Assembly: GCA_036258055.1 (NCBI GenBank)
Contig: DATAEK010000020.1
Location: 1 to 23,666 of the forward strand
Direction of reading: 5' to 3'
DNA length: 23,666 nt
DNA from: DATAEK01 sp036258055
GTDB lineage: Bacteria; Acidobacteriota; Vicinamibacteria; Vicinamibacterales; 2-12-FULL-66-21
The notes beneath the pieces were generated by a model. The model searched no databases, was not told the origin of the DNA, and saw nothing but the letters and a program-made list of their open reading frames with translations. Each line of letters starts with the position of its first letter. Position 1 is the stretch's first letter. The translations under genes and the position numbers were made by a program. Below are positions 1 to 7,033 of this stretch, piece by piece.

Positions 1-282
1 CACGTAATTGACGTAGACACCTCCGCCCCAGCGAATGCCGTAGACGGCTGCGGTCTGTTCGGCTGTCGCGCTGACCGCCCGTTCGTGAATCCAGGCGTAG
101 CGCACGCCGAATGCGAGGAGCGCGTGCACGACGCACACGAGCGCGCCAGCGAACCAGACGGGCCACGCCCACGCGGGCGTCCGCCCGGTAATGATGGCGA
201 TCCGTTGTCCAGCCTGACCGCCCACGAAACAGGTCACCGCCAACCAGACGGTGACGAAGAGCGCGGCGTCTGCCGAGATCAC
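1..282 (-). CDS. Conserved small membrane protein, partial (3' end outside window)
   Basis: A reading frame on the minus strand starts with GTG at 282 and stays open to base 1, giving 94 codons. Its start overlaps the TGA stop of the MFS gene (279-281) in a GTGA arrangement, so the two are probably translationally coupled. The visible protein has two hydrophobic segments, roughly residues 8-25 (VTVWLAVTCFVGG) and 42-62 (WPVWFAGALVCVVHALLAFGV). They are followed by a short stretch with Trp, Gly and Tyr (RWGGGVYVNYV) that looks like the lead-in to further membrane helices. I recognise no named family and assign no function. The coupling suggests an accessory role to, or co-expression with, the transporter. 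Confidence 0.7.
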   Translation of the reverse strand, partial: MISADAALFVTVWLAVTCFVGGQAGQRIAIITGRTPAWAWPVWFAGALVCVVHALLAFGVRYAWIHERAVSATAEQTAAVYGIRWGGGVYVNYV

Positions 283-1568
283 GACGACTCTGACTGAGCG
301 ATCGCGGTAACCGGCGGTGCGGCTGGAAGCGCGACGACGAGCGCGCTGACCGCGACGCAGGCGATGACGCCGGCCAAGAGCCGGAACATGGCGGCGTAGC
401 TCCCCGTCCAGGTGACGCACCAGGCGAGCAGCAGCGGACCGACTGCCGAGGCCAGCACCGTCAGCGCCTGCGCGGCCCCCTGGATCCGCCCGAGATCGCG
501 TCGCCCGAACGCGCGCGGCCAGACGCTGAAGAAGAGGACCATCACGAAGCCTCCGCCGAGTCCCATCGCGCAAGCCCAGGCCATCACGTGCGTCATGCTC
601 GTCACGTACGGCAGGGCGGCGACGCCAGCGGCGAGAATCCCCAGCGATCCGGCGAGCAAGAGCGTCATCGGCACGCGGCGCGCGAGCCAGCCGCCCAGGA
701 AGTTCCCCGCGAGCGCGGTCAGCGCGGTGACGACGAGCGTCTGGTAGTAGATGTCCGGACCGAATCCGCGCTCTGCGAGGATCGATTCGTTGAAGAGCCC
801 GATGCCAGACGCGACGAGCCCGTAAAGAGCCGCGCCAAGGGCGAAAGCCCAGAACGCCGGCGTGGCGATGGCCGACCGCCACGGATAGCCCGTCATCGCA
901 TCCTGGCTGGATCCGCCGCTCTCCATCGCCGCCGCGTGAACCGACTTTCCGTCGGGACTCAGCCCGATCGACTCGGGACTCCGCCGGACCACCGCCCACG
1001 CCAGCGGCGCGAGCGCGACGACGAGAGCGCAGCCGATCGCGAGCCATGCAGTGCGCCAGCCCCACCGCTGGACGATCGCGCCCACAGTCGGAAACGCAAC
1101 CATGAAGCCGATGCTCATGACGATGCTGTAGACGGCCATGGCGGCGTCGATCCGCCGTACGAACCAATGGCCGATCATCGTCAGGCTCACGACCGACAGC
1201 GCGCTCTGACCAAGGGCGCGCGTCAGCGTCAGCCACACCGCGAGGCCCGCGATGCTGGTCGTCTGGCTCATCGCGCAGACCACGAGGCCGAGGAGTCCCG
1301 CCGTCACGGTGAGTACGCGCCGGCTCCCGAGCTGATCGATGGCGTGCCCCATCGCCAGCGCGGCGGAGGACCCGAGGATGGTCGCCCAGAAATTCAGGGA
1401 GGCATACGTCACGCGATCGAGGCCGAGGTCGGCGATGAGCGGCTCGGTAATGAGGCCCAGCCCCTGCGTACGGCCCGGCAACGTCCCCACCATGGCTGCG
1501 GCGGCGACGAGTAGAACGAACCAGCCGTAGTACGGGCGCGATCCAGAACGCGGGTTCACCTGAGGCAC
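279..1568 (-). CDS. Major facilitator superfamily (MFS) transporter
   Basis: This 429-residue protein has the length and the repeated hydrophobic helices of a 12-TM MFS permease. After a short Arg-rich cytoplasmic tail, helix 1 begins near residue 14 (YYGWFVLLVAAAAM). Helices 2-3 are joined by a loop containing GHAIDQLGSRR, which fits the MFS signature (G-x-x-x-D-x-x-G-x-R-R). A central cytoplasmic linker rich in Ser and Gly (about residues 198-230) separates two six-helix halves. The second half carries the matching GGWLARR loop. The overall look resembles the OxlT/monocarboxylate-type branch, but the substrate cannot be read from sequence. The start is GTG at 1568, with AGAGG about 12 nt upstream. 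It lies 66 bp downstream of the winged-helix/FHA gene on the same strand, and its stop overlaps the next membrane protein start. Confidence 0.9.
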   Translation of the reverse strand: MPQVNPRSGSRPYYGWFVLLVAAAAMVGTLPGRTQGLGLITEPLIADLGLDRVTYASLNFWATILGSSAALAMGHAIDQLGSRRVLTVTAGLLGLVVCAMSQTTSIAGLAVWLTLTRALGQSALSVVSLTMIGHWFVRRIDAAMAVYSIVMSIGFMVAFPTVGAIVQRWGWRTAWLAIGCALVVALAPLAWAVVRRSPESIGLSPDGKSVHAAAMESGGSSQDAMTGYPWRSAIATPAFWAFALGAALYGLVASGIGLFNESILAERGFGPDIYYQTLVVTALTALAGNFLGGWLARRVPMTLLLAGSLGILAAGVAALPYVTSMTHVMAWACAMGLGGGFVMVLFFSVWPRAFGRRDLGRIQGAAQALTVLASAVGPLLLAWCVTWTGSYAAMFRLLAGVIACVAVSALVVALPAAPPVTAIAQSESS

Positions 1569-1634
1569 CGTGCAAGAGTACCTCTGGGAGGGAGGCGCGG
1601 CAACGCGGGCGGTCGGCCGACAGCGCAGGCTTTG

Positions 1635-2306
1635 TTACGGCCTTTTCGGCCGCACCAGCCGTTCGGTCTTCGGTGGACGATCGTCGGACCAGATCCGAAA
1701 CGTGAGCGACGCCGACCCCAGCTCGATGACGTCGTGGTCAGCGAGGCGCCGCGGAGAGGTTACTTTCCTTCCTCCGACAAACGTGCCGTTGCTGCTCTCG
1801 AGATCGGCGATCGTCACCTCATCCGTGGTGACGGCGATGTTCGCGTGACGCCGCGACACACCTGACGCGTCCAGCCACACCGTGCAACGCGGGTCGCGCC
1901 CGATGACGTTGTCGCCATCGCCGAGCGTGAAGGTCTTGTCGTGCCACGCGAGCCAACAGCGATGATAGGGGCCGCCGCTCGACGCCGTCGTCCCGCCAAC
2001 GGGGCTGGCCGCGCCTGAAAACGCGTAGCCAACCCGATGAACGGTGCGAACGAACGCCGGTTCCTTCGCGTCGTCCCCTAGCGCCTGGCGAATCTCGGCG
2101 ACGGCCACGCTGAGGTTGGCATCGCCGACGAATGCCCCCGCCCAGATGCGGTCCTGCAATTCGGTTTTGCTGACCACGTTCGGACTGCGCTCGATGAGGA
2201 GCTTGAGCAGATCGAAGGCCTTTGGCGACACGTGCAGCCGCCGTCCGCCCTCGAGCAGTTCTCGAGTTTCCGAGTCGAAGATGAAGCGGCCGAACGCGAC
2301 TCTCAT
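1635..2306 (-). CDS. Winged-helix (OmpR-type) DNA-binding protein with C-terminal FHA domain
   Basis: The protein has 223 residues from ATG at 2306; an in-frame GTG at 2315 would add three. Residues 1 to about 95 form an OmpR/PhoB-type winged-helix domain, shown by KAFDLLKLLIERSPNVVSK, ELQDRIW, the recognition-helix stretch NLSVAVAEIRQALGD and the wing motif VHRVGYAF. Residues about 110-207 are a textbook FHA domain, with VIGRDPRC, SGVSRRHA and SSNGTFV covering the Gly-Arg, Ser-x-x-His and Asn-Gly-Thr phosphothreonine-binding positions. No receiver domain, membrane segment or BTAD region is present, unlike mycobacterial EmbR, which is winged helix plus BTAD plus FHA. Inference: a transcription factor whose activity depends on binding a phosphothreonine, plausibly one made by the kinase in the divergent operon. 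No clear Shine-Dalgarno site precedes either start. Confidence 0.9.
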   Translation of the reverse strand: MRVAFGRFIFDSETRELLEGGRRLHVSPKAFDLLKLLIERSPNVVSKTELQDRIWAGAFVGDANLSVAVAEIRQALGDDAKEPAFVRTVHRVGYAFSGAASPVGGTTASSGGPYHRCWLAWHDKTFTLGDGDNVIGRDPRCTVWLDASGVSRRHANIAVTTDEVTIADLESSNGTFVGGRKVTSPRRLADHDVIELGSASLTFRIWSDDRPPKTERLVRPKRP

Positions 2307-2381
2307 GCCCGTCACCGACTGTATCGCACGTCCGCCCGTGCTGACGTTCGGCTGAGGACTTCACGCTTCGACACTGCGATT

Positions 2382-2417
2382 TCCTTGGGGAATCCTTGGG
2401 ACTTCCACGTGCATATC
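2382..2417 (+). promoter_or_regulatory. Candidate OmpR-type operator (two 8-bp direct repeats) with weak -10 element
   Basis: TCCTTGGG occurs at 2382-2389 and again at 2393-2400, one 11-bp helical turn apart. A partial third unit (TTCCACG) begins at about 2402. Eleven bases after the second repeat is CATATC (2412-2417), a poor -10 match. A start near 2425 would leave a leader of about 25 nt ending in the strong GGGAGG site before the ATG at 2450. Direct repeats on an 11-bp pitch, replacing the -35 box about 10 bp before the -10, is the architecture of Pho-box-type activator sites bound by OmpR/PhoB winged helices. The only such regulator in the window is divergently encoded next to it. The repeats are seen directly; the function is inference. 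Confidence 0.4.
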
Positions 2418-2449
2418 TGCCTACCATGGGCCGCGTGGGAGGCACGCCG

Positions 2450-3337
2450 ATGGCAGCCGTGAAAGCCCCGAGCGGGCGGCGGATCTGGAAGGCGGTCCGG
2501 GACGAGCTGATGTTGAATCTGTATCCGCTCCCCTATTCGACGCTCGCACCCGCCGTCTATCACGTCTACCTCCATCCTGAGGACTTCGAGTCGATCGAGC
2601 CGGTCGCTCCCCGCATCGTTGGGCAGATTCAGCGAGCCTTGGCAGACGAGGTACAGAAGCTCAATCGTGGCCTCGAGCGATCCAATCGGCGCGTGCTGAC
2701 GCGGCTGCTCGATCGCGAGACGCTGCCACCCTTGGAAACACCCGCGTCAGGCTGGGAGATTCACATCACCGCCGATCGCAACGGCGACCTCGAACGCGGC
2801 CAGCTCGGCATCGTCTCAACGCTCGCGATGCCCGCGCCGGTCGAGTACGGCGGCACGCCCACCACACGCATCGTGAAGAGCGTCGTCGGACACGGCCGGC
2901 GGACGGCGACGACAACCGACGTTCAAGAGCCGGCAGTTCCGTCGAAGGCGACGTCGGCACCGCTCCCACGGCCGGCAGATAACGGCGAACGCGCGCGTCT
3001 CAAGTACGAAGACGAGCAAGGCCCGCACGTCTTCGTGATGCGCAAAGAGTCGCTGTCCGTGGGCCGCGGCGGCAGCTCCGCCTGGGTTGACGTGCAGATC
3101 GTGGGTAGCTCGAAGGTCTCGCGTGAGCACTTCCGGCTGCGCTGCGACCCCGCCGGGCGTTTCTACATCCAGGACGTCAGTCTCTGGGGCACGTCGGTTG
3201 ACGGGACGCCGATCCCACCGGCGGTCAAGACCGCTGACGGCGTCACGGGACCCGGCGACGAGTTCCCATTGCCGCCCAAGGCGAGCATTCGCATCGCCGA
3301 CGTCGTGGTGATCGAGTTCGAGTCCATCGCGTCATGA
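2450..3337 (+). CDS. FhaA-like protein (DUF3662-like N-terminus, C-terminal FHA domain)
   Basis: The start is ATG at 2450 (295 residues), chosen because GGGAGG at 2437-2442 sits 7 nt upstream; the in-frame ATGs at 2396 and 2426 lack such a site. Residues about 10-120 resemble the DUF3662 domain of actinobacterial FhaA, with a PLPYSTLAPAVYHVYLHPED core and long amphipathic helices. A Pro/Ala/Thr-rich linker (about 135-178) follows. The FHA domain spans about 195-290, with LSVGRGG, SSKVSREHFRL and SLWGTSVDG. The usual Asn-Gly-Thr is altered to Trp-Gly-Thr, so ligand contacts may differ. In mycobacteria FhaA binds phosphorylated MurJ and is encoded upstream of pstP-rodA-pbpA-pknAB. The same relative position here supports a scaffolding role in cell-wall control. 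Its stop overlaps the next start in an ATGA. Confidence 0.85.
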   Translation: MAAVKAPSGRRIWKAVRDELMLNLYPLPYSTLAPAVYHVYLHPEDFESIEPVAPRIVGQIQRALADEVQKLNRGLERSNRRVLTRLLDRETLPPLETPASGWEIHITADRNGDLERGQLGIVSTLAMPAPVEYGGTPTTRIVKSVVGHGRRTATTTDVQEPAVPSKATSAPLPRPADNGERARLKYEDEQGPHVFVMRKESLSVGRGGSSAWVDVQIVGSSKVSREHFRLRCDPAGRFYIQDVSLWGTSVDGTPIPPAVKTADGVTGPGDEFPLPPKASIRIADVVVIEFESIAS

Positions 3338-3453
3338 CGTGGTACCCCTGGGTCGTCACGTGGTTGCCCTGGCTCGACGCGGCGTTCCTCGTGACGCTGA
3401 TCGCAGCGCTCGGTTGGCTGGCGTATCTCGCCAGGGTGTTCGACGGTGAGTGA
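3334..3453 (+). CDS. 39-residue Trp-rich single-pass membrane protein
   Basis: The ATG at 3334 overlaps the stop of the FHA gene (ATGA, 3334-3337). The frame ends at TGA 3451-3453, eight bases inside the next gene, which starts with GTG at 3446. The product begins MTWYPWVVTWLPWLDAAF and continues with a hydrophobic helix (about residues 16-34) and a short polar tail. It has five Trp in 39 residues, four of them in the first 13, typical of an interfacial segment. Without this ORF there would be an unexplained 108-nt gap in an otherwise overlapping operon. Small single-pass proteins in such operons often act as subunits or regulators of larger membrane partners. I recognise no family and the function is unknown. 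It is too short for standard length thresholds and is easily left unannotated. Confidence 0.7.
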   Translation: MTWYPWVVTWLPWLDAAFLVTLIAALGWLAYLARVFDGE

Positions 3454-5116
3454 CGCGAGCACGACGTCGCTGCCAGCGCTCCGTTCGGCATACCGGAGCG
3501 ATCCCGGACGGGTGCGAACGAACAACGAAGATCTGCCGCTCGTCGATCCGGATCGCGGCGTCTACGGCGTCATCGATGGCGTCGGCGGGCACGTCGCCGG
3601 AGAACTTGCCGCCGCGATTGCCTGCGATGTGATTACCCAACGGCTCGCCCGTCCGCTCGGGACACCAGCCGAACGCGTGCGCGAAGCGATCGCCATCGCG
3701 AACAACGAAATCTTCAAGCGCGCGGAGACCTCGCCGGACCTCCATGGCATGACGTGCGTCGTCACGCTGGCGCTGGTGTCCGATTCGGGCATCACGGTTG
3801 GTCACGTCGGCGACAGCCGCCTCTACAAGCTCGACTCCGCCGGGATCCGCAAGATCACGCACGACCATTCGCCAGTCGGCGAGCGTGAAGACGCCGGAGA
3901 AATCGCCGAAGCGGACGCCATGCGGCATCCGCGACGTCACGAGGTCTTTCGCGACGTCGGCAGCGCACAGCGTGACAAGGACGAAGAGGACTATGTCGAA
4001 GTGATCGAGGAGCCGCTCGACCGCGAGAGCGCCATCCTCGTGTGCACTGACGGTCTGACGGACATGGTGCCCTCGATCGCGATCGAGCAGGTCGTCCGGC
4101 AGCACGCCGGATCTCCGGACGCGGTCGTCGATGCGCTCGTCAACGCCGCGAACGAAGCCGGTGGACGCGATAACGTGACCGTCGTCTACGCCGAGACGCC
4201 GCAGTTCGCGCGCGCGTTTCGGCTTGCACCCATCGGACACTCGAGTGCTGCGCCGCAGATCGTGACGGCCGGAAGTGTCACGGATCAGCCGGCGGAGCCG
4301 CAGGCTTTGCCATCGAACGACGGCCCCGGGGCCCTGCGCAGCGTCGGTCGTTGGATTGCCGGAAGCCGTACGACCTGGTTTGCGTTCGGAGCGATGATCG
4401 GTGCGCTCGCGACTCTTGCGCTTCTGTGGCGCGGACCTGACCGCGCCGGAACCATCAACCGCACGCTCATCGTCGGCACGGATGCCTCCGCGACATTTTC
4501 CGGAATCCGCGCGGCGATGGAGGCTGCGCATCCTGGTGACGTCGTGCAGCTCGAGCCCGGCACGTACACCGAGCGTGTGGTCGTTGCGGACGGCGTGAGC
4601 CTGGTCGCCCGGCTGCCAGGGACGGTCACCTTCGCTCGCGCGCCGGCTGCCGTTGGCGAATGGATCGGGATCACCGCCGGCGGCGAGCTCGGCGGGCGCA
4701 TCTCGGGCATCCGACTGGAATCTACACTCGAGTTGCCGATGGACGTCGGGATCCGGGTGTCAGGTGGCGGGCGCGCCATCGAGCTTGCCGAAATAACCGG
4801 GCCGATGCACATCGGCGTCGAGCTGGTGGCGGGAACATCCGCCACGGTTCAAGGAACCCACTTCTCAGTGCCGGGTGAAGCCCTCACCGTGGGGGACGGC
4901 GCGGATGCCCTCGTCACTGGCAACGTGTTCGTGCGCGCAGGGCGGGCGGCGGCGGTGGCGCCCGTGTCCATTGGCAACGCCACGAACACCACGCTGAAGC
5001 GCAATCTTTTCGCGGGCTACGGGACGGAGGTCGTGAAGGGATTGTCCGCGGCCGAGCGGCAACAATTTGCCACCGGCAACGTCATAGTCACGGCAGAGCC
5101 TTCGGTGATTCGCTGA
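3446..5116 (+). CDS. Membrane-anchored PP2C-type Ser/Thr phosphatase with extracytoplasmic beta-helix domain
   Basis: This 556-residue protein starts with GTG at 3446. Residues about 12-250 are a PP2C (PPM) phosphatase with its metal and phosphate ligands: R24 and NNED (26-29), DGVGGH (44-49), GMTCVVTLAL (101-110), VGDSRLY (121-127), TDGLTD (201-206) and GRDNVTVVY (240-248). It should reverse phosphorylation by the kinase encoded next. A linker leads to one TM helix (about 311-328, WFAFGAMIGALATLALLW). Residues about 335-556 should lie outside the membrane. They begin with a pectate-lyase-like opening (AAMEAAHPGDVVQLEPGTYT) and run as Gly- and Val-rich strands with repeated G-[IV]-x-[IVL] and GNVFV patterns, characteristic of a right-handed parallel beta-helix. 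Mycobacterial PstP has a TM and a short extracellular tail, so the large beta-helix is unusual; a carbohydrate or peptidoglycan ligand is conceivable but unproven. Confidence 0.9.
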   Translation: MSDASTTSLPALRSAYRSDPGRVRTNNEDLPLVDPDRGVYGVIDGVGGHVAGELAAAIACDVITQRLARPLGTPAERVREAIAIANNEIFKRAETSPDLHGMTCVVTLALVSDSGITVGHVGDSRLYKLDSAGIRKITHDHSPVGEREDAGEIAEADAMRHPRRHEVFRDVGSAQRDKDEEDYVEVIEEPLDRESAILVCTDGLTDMVPSIAIEQVVRQHAGSPDAVVDALVNAANEAGGRDNVTVVYAETPQFARAFRLAPIGHSSAAPQIVTAGSVTDQPAEPQALPSNDGPGALRSVGRWIAGSRTTWFAFGAMIGALATLALLWRGPDRAGTINRTLIVGTDASATFSGIRAAMEAAHPGDVVQLEPGTYTERVVVADGVSLVARLPGTVTFARAPAAVGEWIGITAGGELGGRISGIRLESTLELPMDVGIRVSGGGRAIELAEITGPMHIGVELVAGTSATVQGTHFSVPGEALTVGDGADALVTGNVFVRAGRAAAVAPVSIGNATNTTLKRNLFAGYGTEVVKGLSAAERQQFATGNVIVTAEPSVIR

Positions 5117-5128
5117 GGAGATCGCACG

Positions 5129-7033
5129 ATGCCGTGGCAGGTGGGTGGATATACGACCGAAGGTGAAAAGCCCTTCGACCAGGGCAGCTTCGGTACTGTC
5201 TGGCGCGCGCGGCGGCTCAGCGACGGCGCCCGGGTAGCGCTCAAGCTCGTCCTGCTCACCGAGACGGATGACGCAAGGGATCGCATCGCCGCCGAGCGGC
5301 ACGGCGCGATGCTGCAGCAGCGTTTCGAGCAGGCGCACGGCATGGTGCCGACGGTCTACGACTATGGGCACGACAGCGACGGCCATCTCTTCATCGCGAT
5401 GGAACTCGTCGAGGGAGGCGCGCTCGCGGATCTGATCAAGAACGGACCGCTTCCGCCGAGGCTCGCGGCCGAGCATGCCGTCAGCATCTGCACCTTCCTC
5501 GAGAAGGCCCATCAGTTCGCGACGACGGTAGAGGGCGAGCCGTACGATCGCCTCGTCCACGCCGATCTGAAGCCAGGCCACGTGCTGATCGGCGCCTCGG
5601 GTTCGCTCAAAGTGCTCGACTTCGGGATCGCGAAGGCCTTGGCGAAAACCTCGCCAGTCACCACGAACAACTGGGGTACGTCGGCATACGCGTCTCCCGA
5701 GCGGCTCGAGCACGGTCATGTGAACGAGCACGTGGATTTCTGGTCGCTCGGGGTGATTCTGTACGAAGCGATCGCCGGCCATCGCCCCTATCCGGCGCTG
5801 GATCGCAATCGCGGTCAACTCGAGCATGCGATTCGCACGAACGCGCCGCGTGAACCGCTGCCTCCGTCCTGCCCGCCGGAACTGGCCGCCATCGTCAGCA
5901 AACTGCTTGCGTATCAGGTGGAGCGCAGATATCCCACTGCGGCCGCGATTCGCTCCGATCTCGAGCTGTTTCTCGCCGGCAAGAAGCCTGCGGCGACGAG
6001 CGAGTACACGACGCCAGCCACGATGCCAATCGGGCAGGCCACTGCCAGGCGGGCAACCGAACCACTCGTCACGGTCGTGCCTCCGACCGATCCGCTTCCG
6101 GCGCCCCAGCACACGGCCACGGGCGTGGCGGCGCCTCCTCCGGTGGCACCGGCCGCGCTCGCGCTCAGACGGATCGACCTGTTCCGGCGCGCGCTCTGGA
6201 TGGTCGTGCTCCTCACGCTCGTCGGCCTGGTCACGACCGAGGGGGTCGCCTGGGTGGCCGCCGAGCGATTCCGCGAGGGGATCGACGGACTGGAACGCAA
6301 CACGATTGTCGAGAAGCAAGCCGACTACGACGGCATTCGAGCGTCGAGCATGCTCGGCGCCGGTCTGAAGCTGCGCGTGAACGGACCGCTCAAGGATCGG
6401 CTCATCGCGCTGGCCGACAGCGTCATCACCGACTATCGCCGCGAGGAGCCGACGATGCCTCCTGGCGAGTGGAAACAGGCGCAGCAGTCGCTGCGGTGGG
6501 CGGCGCAACTCGCTCCGGGTGACAACCGGCTGCTCTCGAAGCTGCTCACGTGCGAAGCGCATGTGATCCGTCTCTCCGCGCGGACGCAGCCTGTGACCGC
6601 GGCGCGTCAGACCTACCGCAATGCCATCGACAAGTTCCGCGCGGCGGCGCAGCTCGACGGCGCATCGTTCGATCCGTATCTGGGCATCAGCCGGATTGCG
6701 GTCTACGGCCTGACTGATGTCGATCAGGCTTCCTCGGCCATCGTCGAAGCCGAAAAACGCGGATACGTATCCGGACGGCGCGAGCGGGCGCTCCTTGGCG
6801 ACGGCTACCTCCGCCGCGCAAACGCGAGCCGCAGCCTCGCCCGCACCCTGTCCGGCGAGCAGCGCCGGCGCGAGCTCGAGAAAGCGCGCGCGGACTACGA
6901 AGGCTGCATTGAAGCGTTCGATCCGATCGTCGGGTTCGGGTACGCCGCCAAGAACCTCGAAGTCTGCAAGGGACAGCTCGAGCGCGTCGACGAGGAGCTG
7001 GCCGCCACCGGCGACAAGGTCGAAGGATCCTGA
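5129..7033 (+). CDS. Transmembrane Ser/Thr protein kinase with divergent catalytic loop
   Basis: The 634-residue protein starts 12 nt after the phosphatase stop, with AGGAG 8 nt before the ATG. The kinase domain covers residues about 8-283. It shows a Gly loop QGSFGTVW (18-25, lacking the first Gly of GxGxxG), VALK with K39, probable helix-C Glu E56, HADLKPGH (144-151, D146), DFG (164-166), SPE (189-191) and DFWSLGV (203-209). The Asn that normally follows D-x-K-P-x is His151, and HRD is HAD, so metal binding or activation may be atypical. A Pro/Ala/Thr-rich linker (about 285-345) precedes one TM (about 355-377). The outside region of about 255 residues is helical and TPR-like (AAQLAPGDNRLLSK, RAAAQLDGASFDPYLGI), not PASTA as in PknB. 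Its stop overlaps the next ATG (TGATG). Likely partners are the phosphatase, the FHA proteins and the SEDS-PBP fusion. Confidence 0.9.
   Translation: MPWQVGGYTTEGEKPFDQGSFGTVWRARRLSDGARVALKLVLLTETDDARDRIAAERHGAMLQQRFEQAHGMVPTVYDYGHDSDGHLFIAMELVEGGALADLIKNGPLPPRLAAEHAVSICTFLEKAHQFATTVEGEPYDRLVHADLKPGHVLIGASGSLKVLDFGIAKALAKTSPVTTNNWGTSAYASPERLEHGHVNEHVDFWSLGVILYEAIAGHRPYPALDRNRGQLEHAIRTNAPREPLPPSCPPELAAIVSKLLAYQVERRYPTAAAIRSDLELFLAGKKPAATSEYTTPATMPIGQATARRATEPLVTVVPPTDPLPAPQHTATGVAAPPPVAPAALALRRIDLFRRALWMVVLLTLVGLVTTEGVAWVAAERFREGIDGLERNTIVEKQADYDGIRASSMLGAGLKLRVNGPLKDRLIALADSVITDYRREEPTMPPGEWKQAQQSLRWAAQLAPGDNRLLSKLLTCEAHVIRLSARTQPVTAARQTYRNAIDKFRAAAQLDGASFDPYLGISRIAVYGLTDVDQASSAIVEAEKRGYVSGRRERALLGDGYLRRANASRSLARTLSGEQRRRELEKARADYEGCIEAFDPIVGFGYAAKNLEVCKGQLERVDEELAATGDKVEGS

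Noticed and set aside
588..1514. Plus-strand open frame of 308 codons opposite the MFS gene
   Set aside because: Arg/His/Asp-rich composition with no hydrophobic pattern; it is the antisense of a clear 12-TM transporter in GC-rich DNA.
3356..4531. Minus-strand open frame of 391 codons opposite the PP2C gene
   Set aside because: Arg/Asp/Gly-rich antisense shadow; the plus strand encodes all PP2C motifs.
4865..6562. Minus-strand open frame of 565 codons opposite the phosphatase and kinase
   Set aside because: Very Arg/His-rich and without motifs; it spans a real gene junction on the other strand.
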